DNA of 64,000 bases from Holothuria scabra (GCA_037179385.1 CM074187.1:10479450-10543449), one strand, 5' to 3'. Shown: positions 24,526 through 38,536, counted from the stretch's first letter. A program made the numbers and translations. Notes: generated by a model from the sequence alone, not told the origin.

Positions 24526-24596
24526 GATCAGACTGATATATATCATGGAGCTGTGACGTAATGGCTCCATGCATATATCAACTCCCTGATCAGACT
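24526..24596. repeat. 53-bp hairpin flanked by 9-bp direct repeats
   Basis: GATCAGACT at 24526-24534 and again at 24588-24596. Between them lies GATATATATCATGGAGC, a 12-base loop, and GCTCCATGCATATATC, which pair along about 16 bp with one bulge. The layout is like a very small fold-back insertion with a 9-bp target duplication. Confidence 0.65.
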
Positions 24597-25205
24597 AAAC
24601 GGTTGATCAAACTTGCTGAATCTCAGTAATCCGTCTAATCATTCTTTTGTGCAATCTCTTTTCCAAGTAAACCAGTGGAAATATATTTTGAAACTTCGTA
24701 AATTCATAACCGTATCAGAAATCCGAACCATGCTTTCTTGATTAACTATCCTGAAAGGAAAAACCGGTAGACCTGAACACACATGCAGTGGGGAGTTAGA
24801 GACAACCGTATTTAGGTCACAACGTAGCACCTGTGACCTCAAACCATTAAAAGACATAGAAGCAAAATTAATTGACAACGTCCTTTAATACATCATTTGA
24901 TAATTAGGCCTCATCATCTTTTCAAATTATTTAGAGAAAAACATGATTTCATTTTCTAACGTTGCATTACATCCATGTAACGTATTTTGAGAATATACGG
25001 TAAGTAATAAAATAATGTATATCAGAATTGGAAAACGAATTCAAGACATGCACATATTAATGAGATCAAAGATTTCCACGGATCCCCCGTTCATGCGCCT
25101 CATAATTCCTCTCTGCACGATAGATTCAACTGACTTGTAACGGGAGAACAACGAAAAGGTTAATACAGTTTGGGAAGGAAAAGAAGGTACAATAAACAGG
25201 ACACC

Positions 25206-25390
25206 AGACAGCTAGGTCATACCGAAGACTTTCAAAACGGAAACTATTGCCATTTTGCTTGATGATCAGCATAAGCAATGGAGTAGGGAAATCAAGCCAA
25301 TGAGCCACAACTGGAAAAAAGGCTGTGACTGGCTCGACTTGAACCAATTGGCTGGAAACTGGGCCACAAAACTCCATCAAACCAAACCCA
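25206..25390 (+). mobile_element. Family H SINE-like copy 2
   Basis: GGTCATACCGAAGACTTTCA, CAGCATAAGCAATGGAGTAG, GAGCCACAACTGGAAAAAAG, GGCTCGACTTGAACCAATTG, AAACTCCATCAAACC. Very close to copy 3. Confidence 0.65.
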
Positions 25391-26639
25391 TACCGCCTGA
25401 CCCACTGACCGCCCTCTCATATGACACACAAGGGAAACAGAAGGAACAATAACTGGTAGTCACATATAACGAATCAAATGAGACGGAAAAGGAAATCTCA
25501 TAATTTCAAAATCCCTTTCAAGGCTTACCCGTGAAGCGTACTCTTAGTTTGGCCTCATATAATCATGTGACTGCAAATACAACGTGCGTTATAGCCTGTT
25601 GTGCAGGCAAGTTCGCGGAGGGTATACGATGCCGTAAGATTAGTGATGGCTTTTAACGCACCATCTTTTCGTGGAAAAATGATTTCCATTTTGTTAGATT
25701 AAAGTGATTGGTTGCGTATTAAAACAGATACCACAAAGAAAAAGTGTGAAAGCAAAAATATGGAGTTGCATCGCATTTCCCCGCATTCAGTGTGACATGT
25801 CCCCACTTTCAACCCCATGTTTGTGTTCAACGAGTCATTAAATTTTATAGGTAATGTTTGAAAGTGGTAGTATGTTTACAATCAAATTGTCTTTGTGGTT
25901 TTCTCTGGATGTAATATATGTTTCTCAATGATACGATGAGCACTGCATGTCAAAGTTAATACTGCTAAAGAAGTGGCCGCTTGACTAAGACTAGAACTTC
26001 AAATTCTGAGAAAAGCTAAAAATATTCAGACTTTTGTAATTTTTTTATTTAACCAGCATGATGAATATAGGTATAACGACGTTCTCGAAAAAATATTTTC
26101 CACACCACACATAAATCATGTATTGTATATTCATAATGGGAACTATTTAGTAAATGATATCTGAAAAGAGCATATTTCAATATTTATCTAAACAAGACTG
26201 AAGAGTTCCACTTTATGCTATCTAAGGGGCATTTTGTCAGGATTCAGACTTGGTACCTTACATGCCCCAACTGCTGTTGGCGCTCAGACCAGAGACTGTC
26301 ACATATTTTAACCTCATTTTTTACCCCAAAATGTGTGCTCCAAACTTTCCAAAATATGTCCTTACCCATTATCTACCTACACTGATCGCCCCACCACCAA
26401 TGCGTATTTATTTAAGCGTTTTAACTTTAATTTACAAAAAAAAAAAAAAAAAACAATAAAAGCTTGGCTCAGATCGTCCCGTATGACATAACAAACTTCC
26501 CATCAGGCAATGCAGCTGTGAAACAACATTTGTTTGTATTGACCTGATTTATCAAAGTATCCTATTCATTAAAATTGAACTTGGGACTTCACGTCGAAGA
26601 GTATCAGACCATCAAGAAAGGTCCGGTGTGCGATTCCAA
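25391..26639. other. Intron segment without recognised genes
   Basis: AT-rich with a poly-A run near 26437-26453. No gene or repeat family recognised. Confidence 0.4.
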
Positions 26640-26822
26640 GACCTGCAGGTCATATTAAAGACTTTAAAATGGAACCTCGCGTTTGTGGCCTTGTGGGTGA
26701 TGTCCAGCATACTAGGGATATCAAACCAGTGCCTCGACACAACTTGAATAATGGACCATGGGCGCCTCTAGACTAACCAGAAGACTGTAACTTGAGTCAT
26801 AAAACCCTGTATAACTCAATCT
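26640..26822 (+). mobile_element. Family H-like diverged copy
   Basis: GGTCATATTAAAGACTTTAA, AATGGAACC, CAGCATACTAGGGATATCAA, CCAGTGCCTCGACACAACTT and CATAAAACCCTGTATAACTC follow the family H order with much divergence. Confidence 0.4.
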
Positions 26823-26959
26823 TACCTTGACGTCACGAGAACGTCATTTTGAACGCAAACCCGGCATACTACACACCTGTCTGTATTTGTTGTAACATTA
26901 TACGTTATGAGATACGCACGCCTCCATTTATTATAGGCTTGCGTCAGACCTGTAGTCGG

Positions 26960-27128
26960 AAAGTAGGAACTTCTCGACTGCAAGGAACCTACTGCCTTGT
27001 GCTTGGTGCACGGTATAGGCAATGGAGTAGGAAATATAAGCCAGTCAGCCACAACTGGAAAAAGGGCCGTGTCCGGCTCGACTTGAACCAATTTGTTGGA
27101 AACTGGGACGTAAAACTCCATCTAACCT
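26960..27128 (+). mobile_element. Family H SINE-like copy 3
   Basis: GCCTTGTGCTTGGTGCACGG, GCAATGGAGTAGGAAATATA, CAGCCACAACTGGAAAAAGG, CGGCTCGACTTGAACCAATT and AAAACTCCATCTAACC. Confidence 0.65.
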
Positions 27129-27574
27129 AACCTCTACTGAATGAAGCACTTTCTGTACAATGACGACATTAACATCAGGTCTTACTCAAAAGTACGCAAA
27201 CCAAGACTCTCTCCCATGTTTGGAAAGGGCCTTTTTAGTCCAACTCATTTTCCAAGTACGGATAATATCATTGCAGAGTTATAAGATCAAATGTGAACAA
27301 ATTAAAATGATATTCTGTAAAACCTGCCGCATAGACCGTTAACCTTAGATTAAGGATACACAAATTTTCTTTGTAAAAGAAGTCGTGATATTGTTTGAAA
27401 TTTATATTTAAATTACATAACAATCAGAACAAAGATATTTAAACAAACCCATTCTTTTACAACTTTAAAACATAATTACATCATGTATTGTTTTATAATA
27501 TACTGTTTAACTTTTGTCAGGGGTAGTGTCAGGGTCATCCTTCAACGTTCAATAAAATATACTATAAACACAAA

Positions 27575-27860
27575 ATAGTGAAAAAGCCACTATATAGAGT
27601 GAAAAGTACTCCATTAGAGTGGTAATTCACTGCATACAATGAAATTCACTCCAAGGAGAGTGAAATCTACTCAAAGAAAAGTGAAATTTCACTCTTCAAT
27701 AAGTGCCCTAAAGGATCGCTCTTTCTAAAGATTGGTCCCGTAGGTACTCCATCGAGAGTGAAACTTTACTATTCGGGAATAAAGATACCTATACCTGGAG
27801 TAAAAATTCCGCTCGTTTCGAGTGGACTTAATAATTTTCACTCTAATAATGAGTGAAAGG
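27575..27860. mobile_element. Family D fold-back element
   Basis: Iterated GAGTGAAA/TTCACTC motifs (AGAGTGGTAATTCACTGC, GGAGAGTGAAATCTACTC, AAAGTGAAATTTCACTC, TTTTCACTCTAATAATGAGT). Ends are imperfectly inverted. More diverged than the copy at 7310. Confidence 0.6.
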
Positions 27861-28302
27861 TCATTTTTTTTTAAGAGCGATGCCATTTTACCCATTGTCA
27901 TAAACAAACCTGGGAAAACGTTCTTTCGTCGAGAGATTTAAAGTGCACATGTTTCTGATTTATTATATTTATGGACAACCAACAAAACGTAAGCTGCCAT
28001 GTACTTTCCCATGTTATTAAGATTTATGTGGGTTTTAAACAAAACATCATGAGACTATATGCTCACCAAGGGATTCATTGTTTTCATACAGCTTCCAGTA
28101 GCTGGTAACTCCACATGTTGAATTCTTATAAATTAACGACTGAAACATGACTATCCTTAATAAACATAACAACGAATATATGCGGGTCACATCATGTATA
28201 GGCTACATTTTACTTGTTGTCGTACCCAACTGACAACATACTTTACTTTTGGCCGTGATTCAGTACATGTAAACTGCAACGTAAAAGTTTGTGCAAAACC
28301 TA

Positions 28303-28779
28303 TTAAAATGTACCTCAATTCAAAAAATTCAAAAATTTATATTACAGAGCATGCAAAGAGAAATCTAGTCTAACAGTCTAACTCCCGCATTCTTAGGACA
28401 TTCTTGAGCAGAAATATAAAATGTTGAAGGTTCAACACTTCCTATTTGTTTGCATAGCATGTTGCACATGCAGAGAAGGCATAATTAATTTCATCACCCA
28501 ATAAGTGTTAGAGTCCTATCACACCTCGGTACAAGGTGCAGTAACTTTCACACTTGTGAAAACAAAGAAATACAAAGATTGTAATTTGAGTGGTACAACA
28601 ATGACATCACAAATTATAACGTAATGTACCTTTTAAATTTGAGTGAATTAACTTCAAAATTTTATATCTTGGCTCAAGAATGACCTTTGAAGATGAGAAG
28701 TGGATTGTTAGTCTAAGAATTCATTTCTCAAACGGTTGAATATACATTTGTGATTTTTTTTTACTTAGATACACTTTAA
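28303..28779. mobile_element. Family C element
   Basis: Bounded by TTAA (28303-28306, 28776-28779). Left TTAAAATGTACCTCAATTC, right on the other strand TTAAAGTGTATCTAAGT. Shares GTGGTACAACAATGACATCA and GGTGCAGTAACTTTCA with the copy at 48490. About 477 bp; lacks the middle-left block present in other copies. Confidence 0.7.
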
Positions 28780-28798
28780 ATAACGGCATTGACATCAG

Positions 28799-29204
28799 TT
28801 AAGCCCTTTGTACACTGAATACATTCCAGGACACATGTGTCCCAACACAGTGACGTAGCCACGGGAGGGTTTTGGGGGTTAGAACCCCCCACCCCCATGA
28901 CCCAACCTTGCAATGCAAAAAACATCTGATGTTTCTCTCTATCCTTATACTTTTCCCTCATATAGTGACCCCAATCCCCCATGACACCAAAACCATACCC
29001 ATGACACAATTCTGGCTGGCTTCCTGTCCCAACAGGTTGCCAAAATCACCTTGTTTACGAAAATGTTGCCAGTGTGTACAGATCAGACACAAGCGGCAAC
29101 ATGTGTCACAACGTGCGTTCGCGACATGTGCCAGGTGTACACAGTGACAAAACATGTTGCGACATACCCAGTCGTGAAATGTGTCCACTGTACAAAGGCC
29201 TTTG
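28799..29204. mobile_element. Inverted-repeat element GCCYTTTGTACA, carrying a nested insertion
   Basis: Left end GCCCTTTGTACACTGAATAC and right end (other strand) GGCCTTTGTACAGTGGACAC are inverted. The inside is rich in CAACATGTGTC-type motifs. The left arm is interrupted at 28848-29024. Confidence 0.6.
28848..29024. mobile_element. 177-bp insertion with 10-bp target duplication
   Basis: Flanked by exact direct repeats TGTCCCAACA (28838-28847 and 29025-29034). Begins CAGTGACGTAGCCACGGGAG and ends TCTGGCTGGCTTCC. It contains a small hairpin GGGGGTTAGAACCCCCC. Class unknown; the start resembles CAGTGGCGTAGCC-type termini of some DNA transposons, but the ends are not clearly inverted. Confidence 0.65.
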
Positions 29205-32200
29205 TAGGCAAGATAGATGTTCTAAATAAGATATGGTAAGTTTTCAACACAATGAGATTTTCATGACCCCTCGATCCCGCCTCAGATCAAAAGGTTATAA
29301 AATGTAAATAGAAGGATTCAGAATTAATCTCGAGAATCTTTAAACAATTAAAAGTAGTGGCAACGACTTAATTACAAAGGGGTTTTTATTTTAAATTTGC
29401 AGATTAAGTTTAATGAAAGGAATTAAGTCCCGTTTCAGGTCACACTGGGTTACCACACCAGGAATTATTACACATAAAAAAACACCGCATTCAGGAGATA
29501 CCCATTAATTTGAAATATGTAAGGAGGGAGAAAGAAAAATTTGTAAATCAATACATCTTCCTGCACCTAGGCTATAGAAAAAACAGAAAGAGATCGTTCC
29601 TCTACCAACCTTTATCTTGTATACAGTGATCCATCCAGAATCTTTTGAGTGAATTAAGTGCTTCAAAAAAGACGAGAACATAATGTTCCATTTGATGTAA
29701 GAAAAAGTTGGCTAATCTAGGTATTTATTGTACTTTGGATTTTTTCTATTTTATGCAGTTTCCAAAGTGCTCTAAAAAGGGAGTTGATATGGTACCGAAT
29801 AGAAATCTAGTAAAAAAACTTCATAATCGGGCCCATTTGGGCCATTTAACCAAATCTAGACAAAAAATGGTCAGATTTTTCTTCGGTAATGATCTGATTA
29901 GATTCAAATTTGTCTAGACATTTTAAAGGTGATGTAATTAGAAAATGAAGATGAGACACAAACAAAAAAAAAGGTAAAAAAAAAATTAAAGTTGAAAAAC
30001 CTTTTATTACATATTTACAGGTGATTACTATAGAAATCATTTATACATTGGAAAATAAAGATGAATTTATTTAAATCAATGCAGAAACGATCTTTTTTGA
30101 GCAGTTACACGAAATCACCTAGATAACTAATACATTAATTTTGCACAGTTTAATTTCTTAAAAACTTTTTAGTTCTTACTGCGACATGTTTTGAAAGGGT
30201 ACTTTTTAATTTTAATGGCAGTCGCCCCTGAATTGGTTGGAAATATAAGTAAAGTCGTGGGAATCTTATTACCAGTACCTCTGTGCAAACAAAAGGTGAA
30301 ACAATAAATGATTCAGGCTCCATAAAATTAAAAAATAAATAAAAAATAATATACCGAAATTAGTATGATGGAGTACCCTTATCCAAATTAAATTTCCCAC
30401 AAAAGGCCAAAACAGTCGACCCATCTTATTTTAAAGCAAGAATCAGATCTCACATATTTTTCCTTGCAAGTTTCTTTGACAGCTTTTCAGGACTTACATA
30501 AATATAAACCAATAAGTTACCGTTCAAAATTTCATGATTTTAAATTTGTTTCATGACTCTCTATAACCAATAATGAAAAAACATTAGCAAGTAGGAATTA
30601 AATCTTCTCCTTACCAGGGATAATCCCTATCATTGATGAACAATGATTTCTTTTCCTTTTTTTCATCTGAAATTTTAACCCGGAATGTAAATAGGATATT
30701 ACCGTACCATGGGAAGTTGAAGTTTTGTAAATGTCCACGTCTCTCAAACAAGCAAATTATCATTAATGTAGGCTAAAATTATGGGACTTGAAAAATATAT
30801 TTTAATTGAAAAACAAGAACAGAATCATAACGGTTATGATGTCACAATTGCTTATCTAAGTTGACATAAGGATGAAAACGTCTGTTAATATTTAAGGACA
30901 TGTGATGTAAAAGCAAATTTCAACAGAATACTCAGGATTTAGCACCCGTCTAACATACCAAAACTTGATGCCTAAAACGTTCTTCAGATATCTGATCCCA
31001 CCTTATGGACTTATGCATAAAATCACTGCAGCACTGGATTCTACCAGGATACAGAAAGCGTCGGGAAGAACTGGTAAATATCATGACGTTTCTAGGAATT
31101 TTATTTTTTGCATTATACCAGGGGAGATTTCTTCCTATTGCTACATAGCATTTGAACACCAAGTTTCTTCAGATAAATAAACTATTCTGGGCAGATAGAG
31201 AGCTGATAAAATCATTTTCGGAATGCTGCAACCAAGGGAGCTGCCACTAGATTTGTGGTACCGGTAAACTCTTCAAAAAAACTCGAGCTTATCAATCTGT
31301 CCCTACTGCCCTCACCTTTAAAAACGGATTTATCATATTCAGTCAACCCCTACTCCGGTCAAACCGTCACAAGGTGTGTAATATTTATTTTAAATCCAAG
31401 AACCGTGAAAGATGGTGTAAACATCAGGGCGTCAAACCACAGAATGAACCCTATACAGGCAGTTATGAAGTTGGTGGCTTCCCACAATAAACTGAACTGA
31501 AGCTGGTCTGATTTAGAATTGCTATAGGCAGATAGGAATCCCTCCCTGTTGATAAGGTTATATTCGATGTAAATATGGTATAACGAAGTGCTTATGACTG
31601 CTGGGGAGACTCTCATCGTATATATATACATTACGACACTGGTTCCCCATTGACTTACTAACATCTTTATTTACGTTTTAAAACTTCAGTCACTGAAGTA
31701 TATCATTACATCGATTAAACAATAGAATCGGATAATACGAATATATCGATTAATTGAACCATTGAAATGAATACGGCTTATTGTAAGTTACACTTCGTGG
31801 AATATTATCAGCTATTAGTAAATAACAAAAACCATTTGACTTATTTCAAAACAAATGCACCAACTTTCCTGTAATTATTCTCCTCCAACACTCATGATAT
31901 TTCAGGAAACAAATATTGCCTACTCGGAGTAGGTCAAGCAGTGACTCTAAACTGAGTGAGAAAAGTATTGACACATGATTCCCAAGGGTCATTCACGAGT
32001 ATGGGAGTCTACTATATAGGTCCTATACTTATTGTTGTGTCTGCAAGTTCCCATTATTCCGACACCTACTACAGTTAATGTACGGTATATTAGATGCACA
32101 ATACGAATTACACATTACACATTAAAACAAAGACATGCGTTGAGACAGGTTCAACGTGTTTATACTGCTTACTTAAGATACACTTTATGGCAATATTTAC

Positions 32201-35200
32201 AATTAGCCTCTTTTGATCTAGGTATTCGGCAGCAAATTGTAGAATTCGGCAATGGTAACCAAAAAGTCGTACCGCTATAGATATGTAGCTTATTTTTATA
32301 TTTGCCTAAGGCTTTAGAAAATGGCTTTTTACTATGGAAGCCTTTAAGATTTATAAGCCATATTGATACTACCCACTAGCCCAATTTTTAAGCCTGGACA
32401 AAACGTACTTTGGACGCAGGAAGAGGGACGCAGGAAAGACCACGCTTCTTACATCGTACAGTTTTAAGTAGCATAACTATAACTTTTGAGCGCAAGCTAG
32501 ACCTTTCACTGCGAGAGGGTTGTACATGCATAAATTTCAAACGAAGATGGGGACAGACGTTTAAAAAATTTCATGAGCAATGGCCGAAAGAAACTTATAT
32601 GAAAACTGGATGACAAAAATGACAAAGAATAAAGCTTTTATATTTCATCCTAATTGCATCTCCCGTCCTCTTTGTGACAATAAAAGCCATCACTTGAACG
32701 CGATATTGTAAAATGTCGATAACCATGCCCATATCCGAGTCAAATGATATTTTAATGCACAATAATCATGAAGAAGAGAGACGGACAGGGAATCTTTTAT
32801 CTGGGTGTATTTTGTGGTTTAATTTTTCCCTGCTTGCGTGGTATTGATTGATAGTAAATCAATCATGGAGAGGCTGAATATGACATTAAGGAGACATATT
32901 TGGAATAAAATTCATTCAGTTTTGTGGGGTGGCACACAGACAACCAGTCCCAATTTGACTTGTTCTCGCGGTCCAATCATTGTATCTACAATATTTTGAT
33001 CGCTTGTCATAAAAAATGGCGTCTCGTATACACAAAGTAATAAACTCATTTTTATAATTTTATCCTGTTCAAGAAAATAAGCACTAATGAACTAAAATGA
33101 TTGAATTTTTCCTATGTGCGAATGAATCATCTTTCAAGGCAGCAACAAAAACAATATCAACTAGAAAAAATATGACATTTAAGACGTGTAAACTTTCCAA
33201 TTGTGATGTTTTCGTCAAGTTTTGATATTTCATTAGAAACATCCATATGATTTGATGGAAAGGAAAAGAAAGACAGTAAGTAAATAAAACTGTTTCTATG
33301 ATACTTCCGTGACTGGATAAAATCATACAGTTTTTTCTTTCTGACAAAAACGGTGGAAAGCCTATGGAATTACTGGAGCAATTTTGGCAAAATGAGCAGG
33401 CGAGTGACGACGACACCAATTAAGAGATTAAAATCGACCACAGAGGAAAAAAGGTAACTTGGTTCTTTATTATTCAACATAAGCGTAACTGGCTCACGTG
33501 ATCGCTTTGCACTTTTGTGAGTACTTATGCCTAAAATTTGAATCGTCGGAAAGAACGTGTTGTCTGCATGCCCGAAACATTTTTCGTATGCCCGATGCCC
33601 GAAAGCCTTCCCACGTAATATCCCAAAATTAGGATTTTTTTATTACAGTACTTAAAGAATGGAAGGTAACTGAATTTCCAATATTCACGATTTTACCTAG
33701 AAGACGGGCTCAGAATAATTATACCAGTGATGGCGACATGGTTACAGAAAATCGTGAACACAAGAAATACCATTTGGTCCGATCTGAGGGTGTGGGAGAC
33801 GGGAGGCAAATCCCCAAGAATAACGTAAAGTCCCTTGTGACGTGACCTACCCTTTAAAATTACAGCTGACCAGCTTACCACGCTCCTTCCCCTTGTATCC
33901 TTTTGAAAATTGTATGCCAATAGCAACCTCCCAGTTCTGTTCACTAAGTTGCAAATTTTATATAAGCTTGTTTACTGCCAGAGACTGCGAGAGAACTCCC
34001 TGAAATTGCTAGTTATCACATCCGCAGAAGAAAATGGGTTCAGAAATCATAATTTTGCTTAAAAGGGAAATACTGTATTTGTTTTACAGAAAAAATATTT
34101 TTTAATATTTTTAATACCAACATTTATGGACACGGAATGATAAATTATTCAAAACAGTTTAAGACGGCTTGGGAAGAAATAAGTTTCCCGCAGAGAGAAA
34201 TTCAGGTATTTATTGCTCAAGAACAATTGTTTTACGAAAACTTTCAAGAAATCAAATGATGTAACTTCTGTATCTCTATTAATACATAACATTATGAGGA
34301 GATGGAACAACTGCTGTTGTTTATTGGTCAAACAGAATGGTTACGTTATGATAAATTTTACTTGTATTCATACCTTGTTCGGAGGGTTGCCATGGAACTC
34401 TCCGCGATGTTGTTGCATTTTAAACACAATATTTCTCAGTCTTAAAATGCTTTTAAATCTGCTGAAACTGTTGTTGTGCATGCATTGTACAAAGAAAAAA
34501 TGAACGTTTTTATTAAGTCACTTTGAGGTGCCCTGAAACGTTTGTATATCTATCACATTTATCAATTTTTCTATACAGTAAGGCTCTATTCGACTCCCTG
34601 TTTTGGAATAGAAAACAGTGTTCCTGTACGAGTCGAACATGAAACAACAACGTTCGCGAACTTGTTCTTGCACCATATCCCACACCATCTCGCAAGTGGT
34701 GCAGCGAGAACGAACAGCAAAGGAGATGGCGGAGATATCTTCTCATGGAAGGAATGTAAGGAAATATCAGCAGCACAATGACTGATCTTAAGCAGAACAT
34801 GTACCCGAGAGGAATTAATAACTACTACAACAATATTTAGGGCTTATTATTAAAATCAAACGTATTAAGTGGTGAAAGTACGATACTCTACGGCACAGCA
34901 GCCGGTTAAGCCGACATGCATAGCGTGACGTACATCCATGATAACTGTATCCACCTAAAAGAGTTCGACACCGATTAAGGGGTTCCCGGCATGTTCCAGA
35001 ACAGTCAAGAATAAGATTTCGAGTACAGCTTAAGTTACAATACCATATCATGATCAATATCGTGATCAAATTCAGAGGTTCCCTGCAGTTTAATTGTAGC
35101 TGGCGTTTGGTTAACAAACACCTCCCTGTAAGATAAAGAGGGTGTTACTACACCTAACGACACCCCCTGGTAATGAGAAGTTGTAATAAACCTATATGTA

Positions 35201-37236
35201 AAGGAACGGTTTTACTTTGTTTGAGTTTTAGGCCACAAGTTATAAGCTTCTGCACAAAATCTAGCCCGGCTTACGGTCTGTATCCAACGAAGAATAGGAT
35301 TCTTTCGATGAAGGAATTTCATATTTTCATAAAATCGTTTTTTTTCTTACTTATTTTGTAATATCAATTGAAATTAGTTGACGAAAAACTAAGGGCAACA
35401 ATTTTTTCGAACAAATTAGAAATAAATGAATGCCAAAAAACTACGTCTGCCAAAATAGACCATTTCTACACATTAAGTGAGATAATTGAAACCCACTGCA
35501 GGGCCTGTCATTTGGCGATATATCAGTATATTACCGGTATCCTTCAGCAGACAATGAGAACGGCATTTAGTTCTAGATCTTAAGTTGCAAACCTTCATAC
35601 ATGTTCATAAAATCCGGAGTTATACTTCATATTTCTTCTCAAATCTTAAACTACGCTTTCTCAGATCTCATAAAATGAGGCTGTTCCCCCGACATCGATT
35701 CCTTTCCACATCATTGTCAACATGTAGAGCAATGCGATGTACAACGAGGAAGACCTATATTCATACAATCTGTTCAACTCTTCTGTAGTCCCAACAAGTA
35801 GTAGGATATGACTTCTCTTTTATAAGTGAAAGATTTAATGTCCAGAGGAATTTGGTGCAGTTTCAATGATTCGCTTGAGAAACAAAATAGTTCTTTTTGA
35901 ACCCCTTTTGTAACTCAAATCGCCAAATGAAAAGCACATGCCTTCACAACCATCATATTTGTCAATACGATACATTTGTTCATATTCTATCAACTTGGGT
36001 TCTACGACCCGAACAATCCGTATTCGTTGACATCGAATACCGCTCGCGCATCTGTAAAACAGACAGGCTCCCTGGAACACTGTCCCATGGGATCTCGGTG
36101 TTTCGTACTGTCTCACCAACTTTAAGTTTAAAGTCAAGGTCAAATTGGCAATTTCCAAAAACGTCCCTTTTCACTTATGATACCTTGATGCAAGCTAGGG
36201 CAGCTTTTGGGATGTAAATCACATATAAATCAAACAGTGTCTGCGTGATCATCATTAATTTCGAAACCAACTGATTTCAAATTTGAATTCATATTTTTTG
36301 TATTCTCACAAAAAATATAGGCGATCCATATTGGTCGAATGCGTTCTTCGACCCTTCCTCTCTCCAGCCTACATTTTAGGACCTACTTTCCAAGCATTTC
36401 TTTCTCTTCCAGAGTTGCGTTTCACAACGGTGTCAACGTTCAGATGCAGTTGATTCGATTAGAGCTGATGTCCAGGGAATACCAGTTCATTTAAGAATGA
36501 GATATGTAACCTTTATATTTGCTGAAAATTTTTACCGAGGAACAGAATTGAAGCGAAAAAAAATCATAACAATAATATAGATCACAGAGTAGCGAGGGTG
36601 GACGCGTTGTCATCTTTAGTTGAGAACTAAGACATAGAAGCAACATCACACCATTCCATAGGGTAGGATAAAAAATTACTGGAGTTGAATCAAAACGAAA
36701 ACGAAATTTTACATAGCCTACAATGAAGCTTGTTAGAAGGTCAGTCAATCGACACGGATTTGTCGAAACTAAACACTTAGCATGTAGTGATTGAAAATCA
36801 GTCAATTTTGTACATAAAATATTGTATCAGGAGGAGTATTGACTACTTTTTCAAAACAGCTTAAAATATGCAACACTTCAAATTAAATCACACTTCCTGT
36901 TGTCAAATCGGTGAAAGTAAACAGGTGAACTGAAGAACATTCAGGCACGAAGTTGGGGGGGGGGGGGGGTTCTTGGTGATTTCAGACATCAGCTAAAACT
37001 ATAGTTTGATTAACTTTTGCCTTAAAAGTTCGACAGAAGCTCACGAGACCGTTTGAACGACAAAACATGGAATAAAACCTAGCACAGCTTGGAAAATGGG
37101 AAAGTGCAAGAAGCAAGCAGTTCGATTTGTTCTCTCCCAAAGCTATCTGGTGTGAAGATAGTCAGTGTTACGCGCATACTTCGGGAGCGTTTTTGCATTA
37201 TTTGAATGCCGTTTCCCGTTGTGAAGGGGGAGAGTT
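29205..37236. other. Intron segment of 8 kb with few recognisable repeats
   Basis: No gene recognised; the many short open frames have no protein signature. CCTTGTGACGTGACCTACCC-TTTAA near 33835 resembles the family B right end. A run of 15 G is at 36955-36969. Confidence 0.4.
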
Positions 37237-37337
37237 GCGTAGCGCCTCTGTGACCAGAGGCTTCCCCCTTAGGCTGCCATCCTTCAGATTTTTCGTAGCG
37301 GTAAGCTGAACGAAAAAGCTTCGTCCGCTCCGCGGGA
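37237..37337 (+). repeat. Family I GC-rich repeat
   Basis: GCGTAGCGCCTCTGTGACCA, CCCCCTTAGGCTGCCATCCT, TTTTTCGTAGCGGTAAGCTG, AACGAAAAAGC and CGCTCCGCGGG, in the same order as at 10681-10795. Confidence 0.6.
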
Positions 37338-37589
37338 TACATCACTGCAGGGATTAATTCGGTTGGTGTTTTACACCCATCACGTACTTAACCCCTTTTT
37401 TCCGCAACAGCTGTATAGATGATAATAGATGGATAAACCGCTGGCAGAAATAATGTGTTAACAGTCAAAGCGATATATTCAGAAAATTCATCAGCTTTGA
37501 GTCCCCTTCAGGTTCTCGTGGCCAACGACGTGGTCATACTAAGTAGACGCTTAAAAGAACAGTCCAGAATCAAATTTGTGTTTGATATG

Positions 37590-37894
37590 TTAAAGGGCTT
37601 GTCCTCTCACCACAAACTGCGATTTTTGTAGTAGCCCACAGAATTTTCTATTGGCTCAGCTCTTTGATTGAAAGCTAATTCAAACAATGCAGAGAACCAT
37701 AGCTTATACTATATTGCATGGACTGTACTGACAGTGTTTTGATTATACACACCAGGCTTTACTAAACTCGGCCTGAAGCAATAAACTGCGATTGTGTCTG
37801 GATGAGGATGAATTCTAGGCAATTGTGGGAGGAGCTGAAGTAAGAATAGTTAGGAGAATTGGTACTGTTAACGGTGCAAGGATCAGGCCTTTAA
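37590..37894 (+). mobile_element. Family A TTAA element, full length
   Basis: TTAA at 37590-37593 and 37891-37894. Left TTAAAGGGCTTGTCCTCTCA, right AGGATCAGGCCTTTAA. Inner blocks TTGGCTCAGCTCTTTGATTG, CAAACAATGCAGAGAACC and GGATGAGGATGAATTC. About 305 bp, non-coding. Confidence 0.75.
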
Positions 37895-38472
37895 AAGAGC
37901 CTATATTCCAAACATTCTGGTGAGGGTTTTATTCATTTCCCATGTTCGGTTCTCGAGATATTGGGAATTGAAGTAGAAAATGAGGTATCCTCCTTCTCCA
38001 GTATTGAGGAGAGAACAAATCGCCAACTTTGTTAGTTTTGCCAACTAGTAACTTAAAAAACAAATAATTGAAATGAAATGAATTGCATCTTTGTAAGGAA
38101 GATAAATTTCACAGCTGTAATTCAAACAACTTTAATGTAACCTATCCCAGTAATGTACAGTGTCACGTTGATATGCCCTGGTTTTTGCACTGAGCCCTAT
38201 GCTTTGTTATCATAGTGCCATAAAATTCCATTTAACTACAGCAGTGTTTATACATTATTAAGATAACACATACCCTTATCACCTTTGATCTTTTGTACTT
38301 GTTTCAGACTACATCTTGTAGCTCGGAACATGAATAACTGGCCATCATGAATGGCCATTTTCTTTGTCCCGTTGTCATCTTCAATTGACACAGATTTGGG
38401 TAATTTAACAATTTCCATATCGAAAAGCAAACATTCCTTTTCATGCAGTTTTTTCCCCGTAACGACAAGCCT

Positions 38473-38536
38473 TTGTAGCACCCATGTGGCTGCAGTCTCT
38501 TTAGGTTTTCGTATCGACGAGCTGAACGAAAAGACG
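38473..38536 (+). repeat. Family I repeat, short copy
   Basis: TTGTAGCACCCATGTGGCTG, CTTTAGGTTTTCGTATCGAC, GAGCTGAACGAAAAGACG. Internally shortened compared with the copies at 10681 and 37237. Confidence 0.5.

Noticed and set aside
33084..33419. 111-codon minus-strand open frame
   Set aside because: No domain or repeat-protein match; likely chance.
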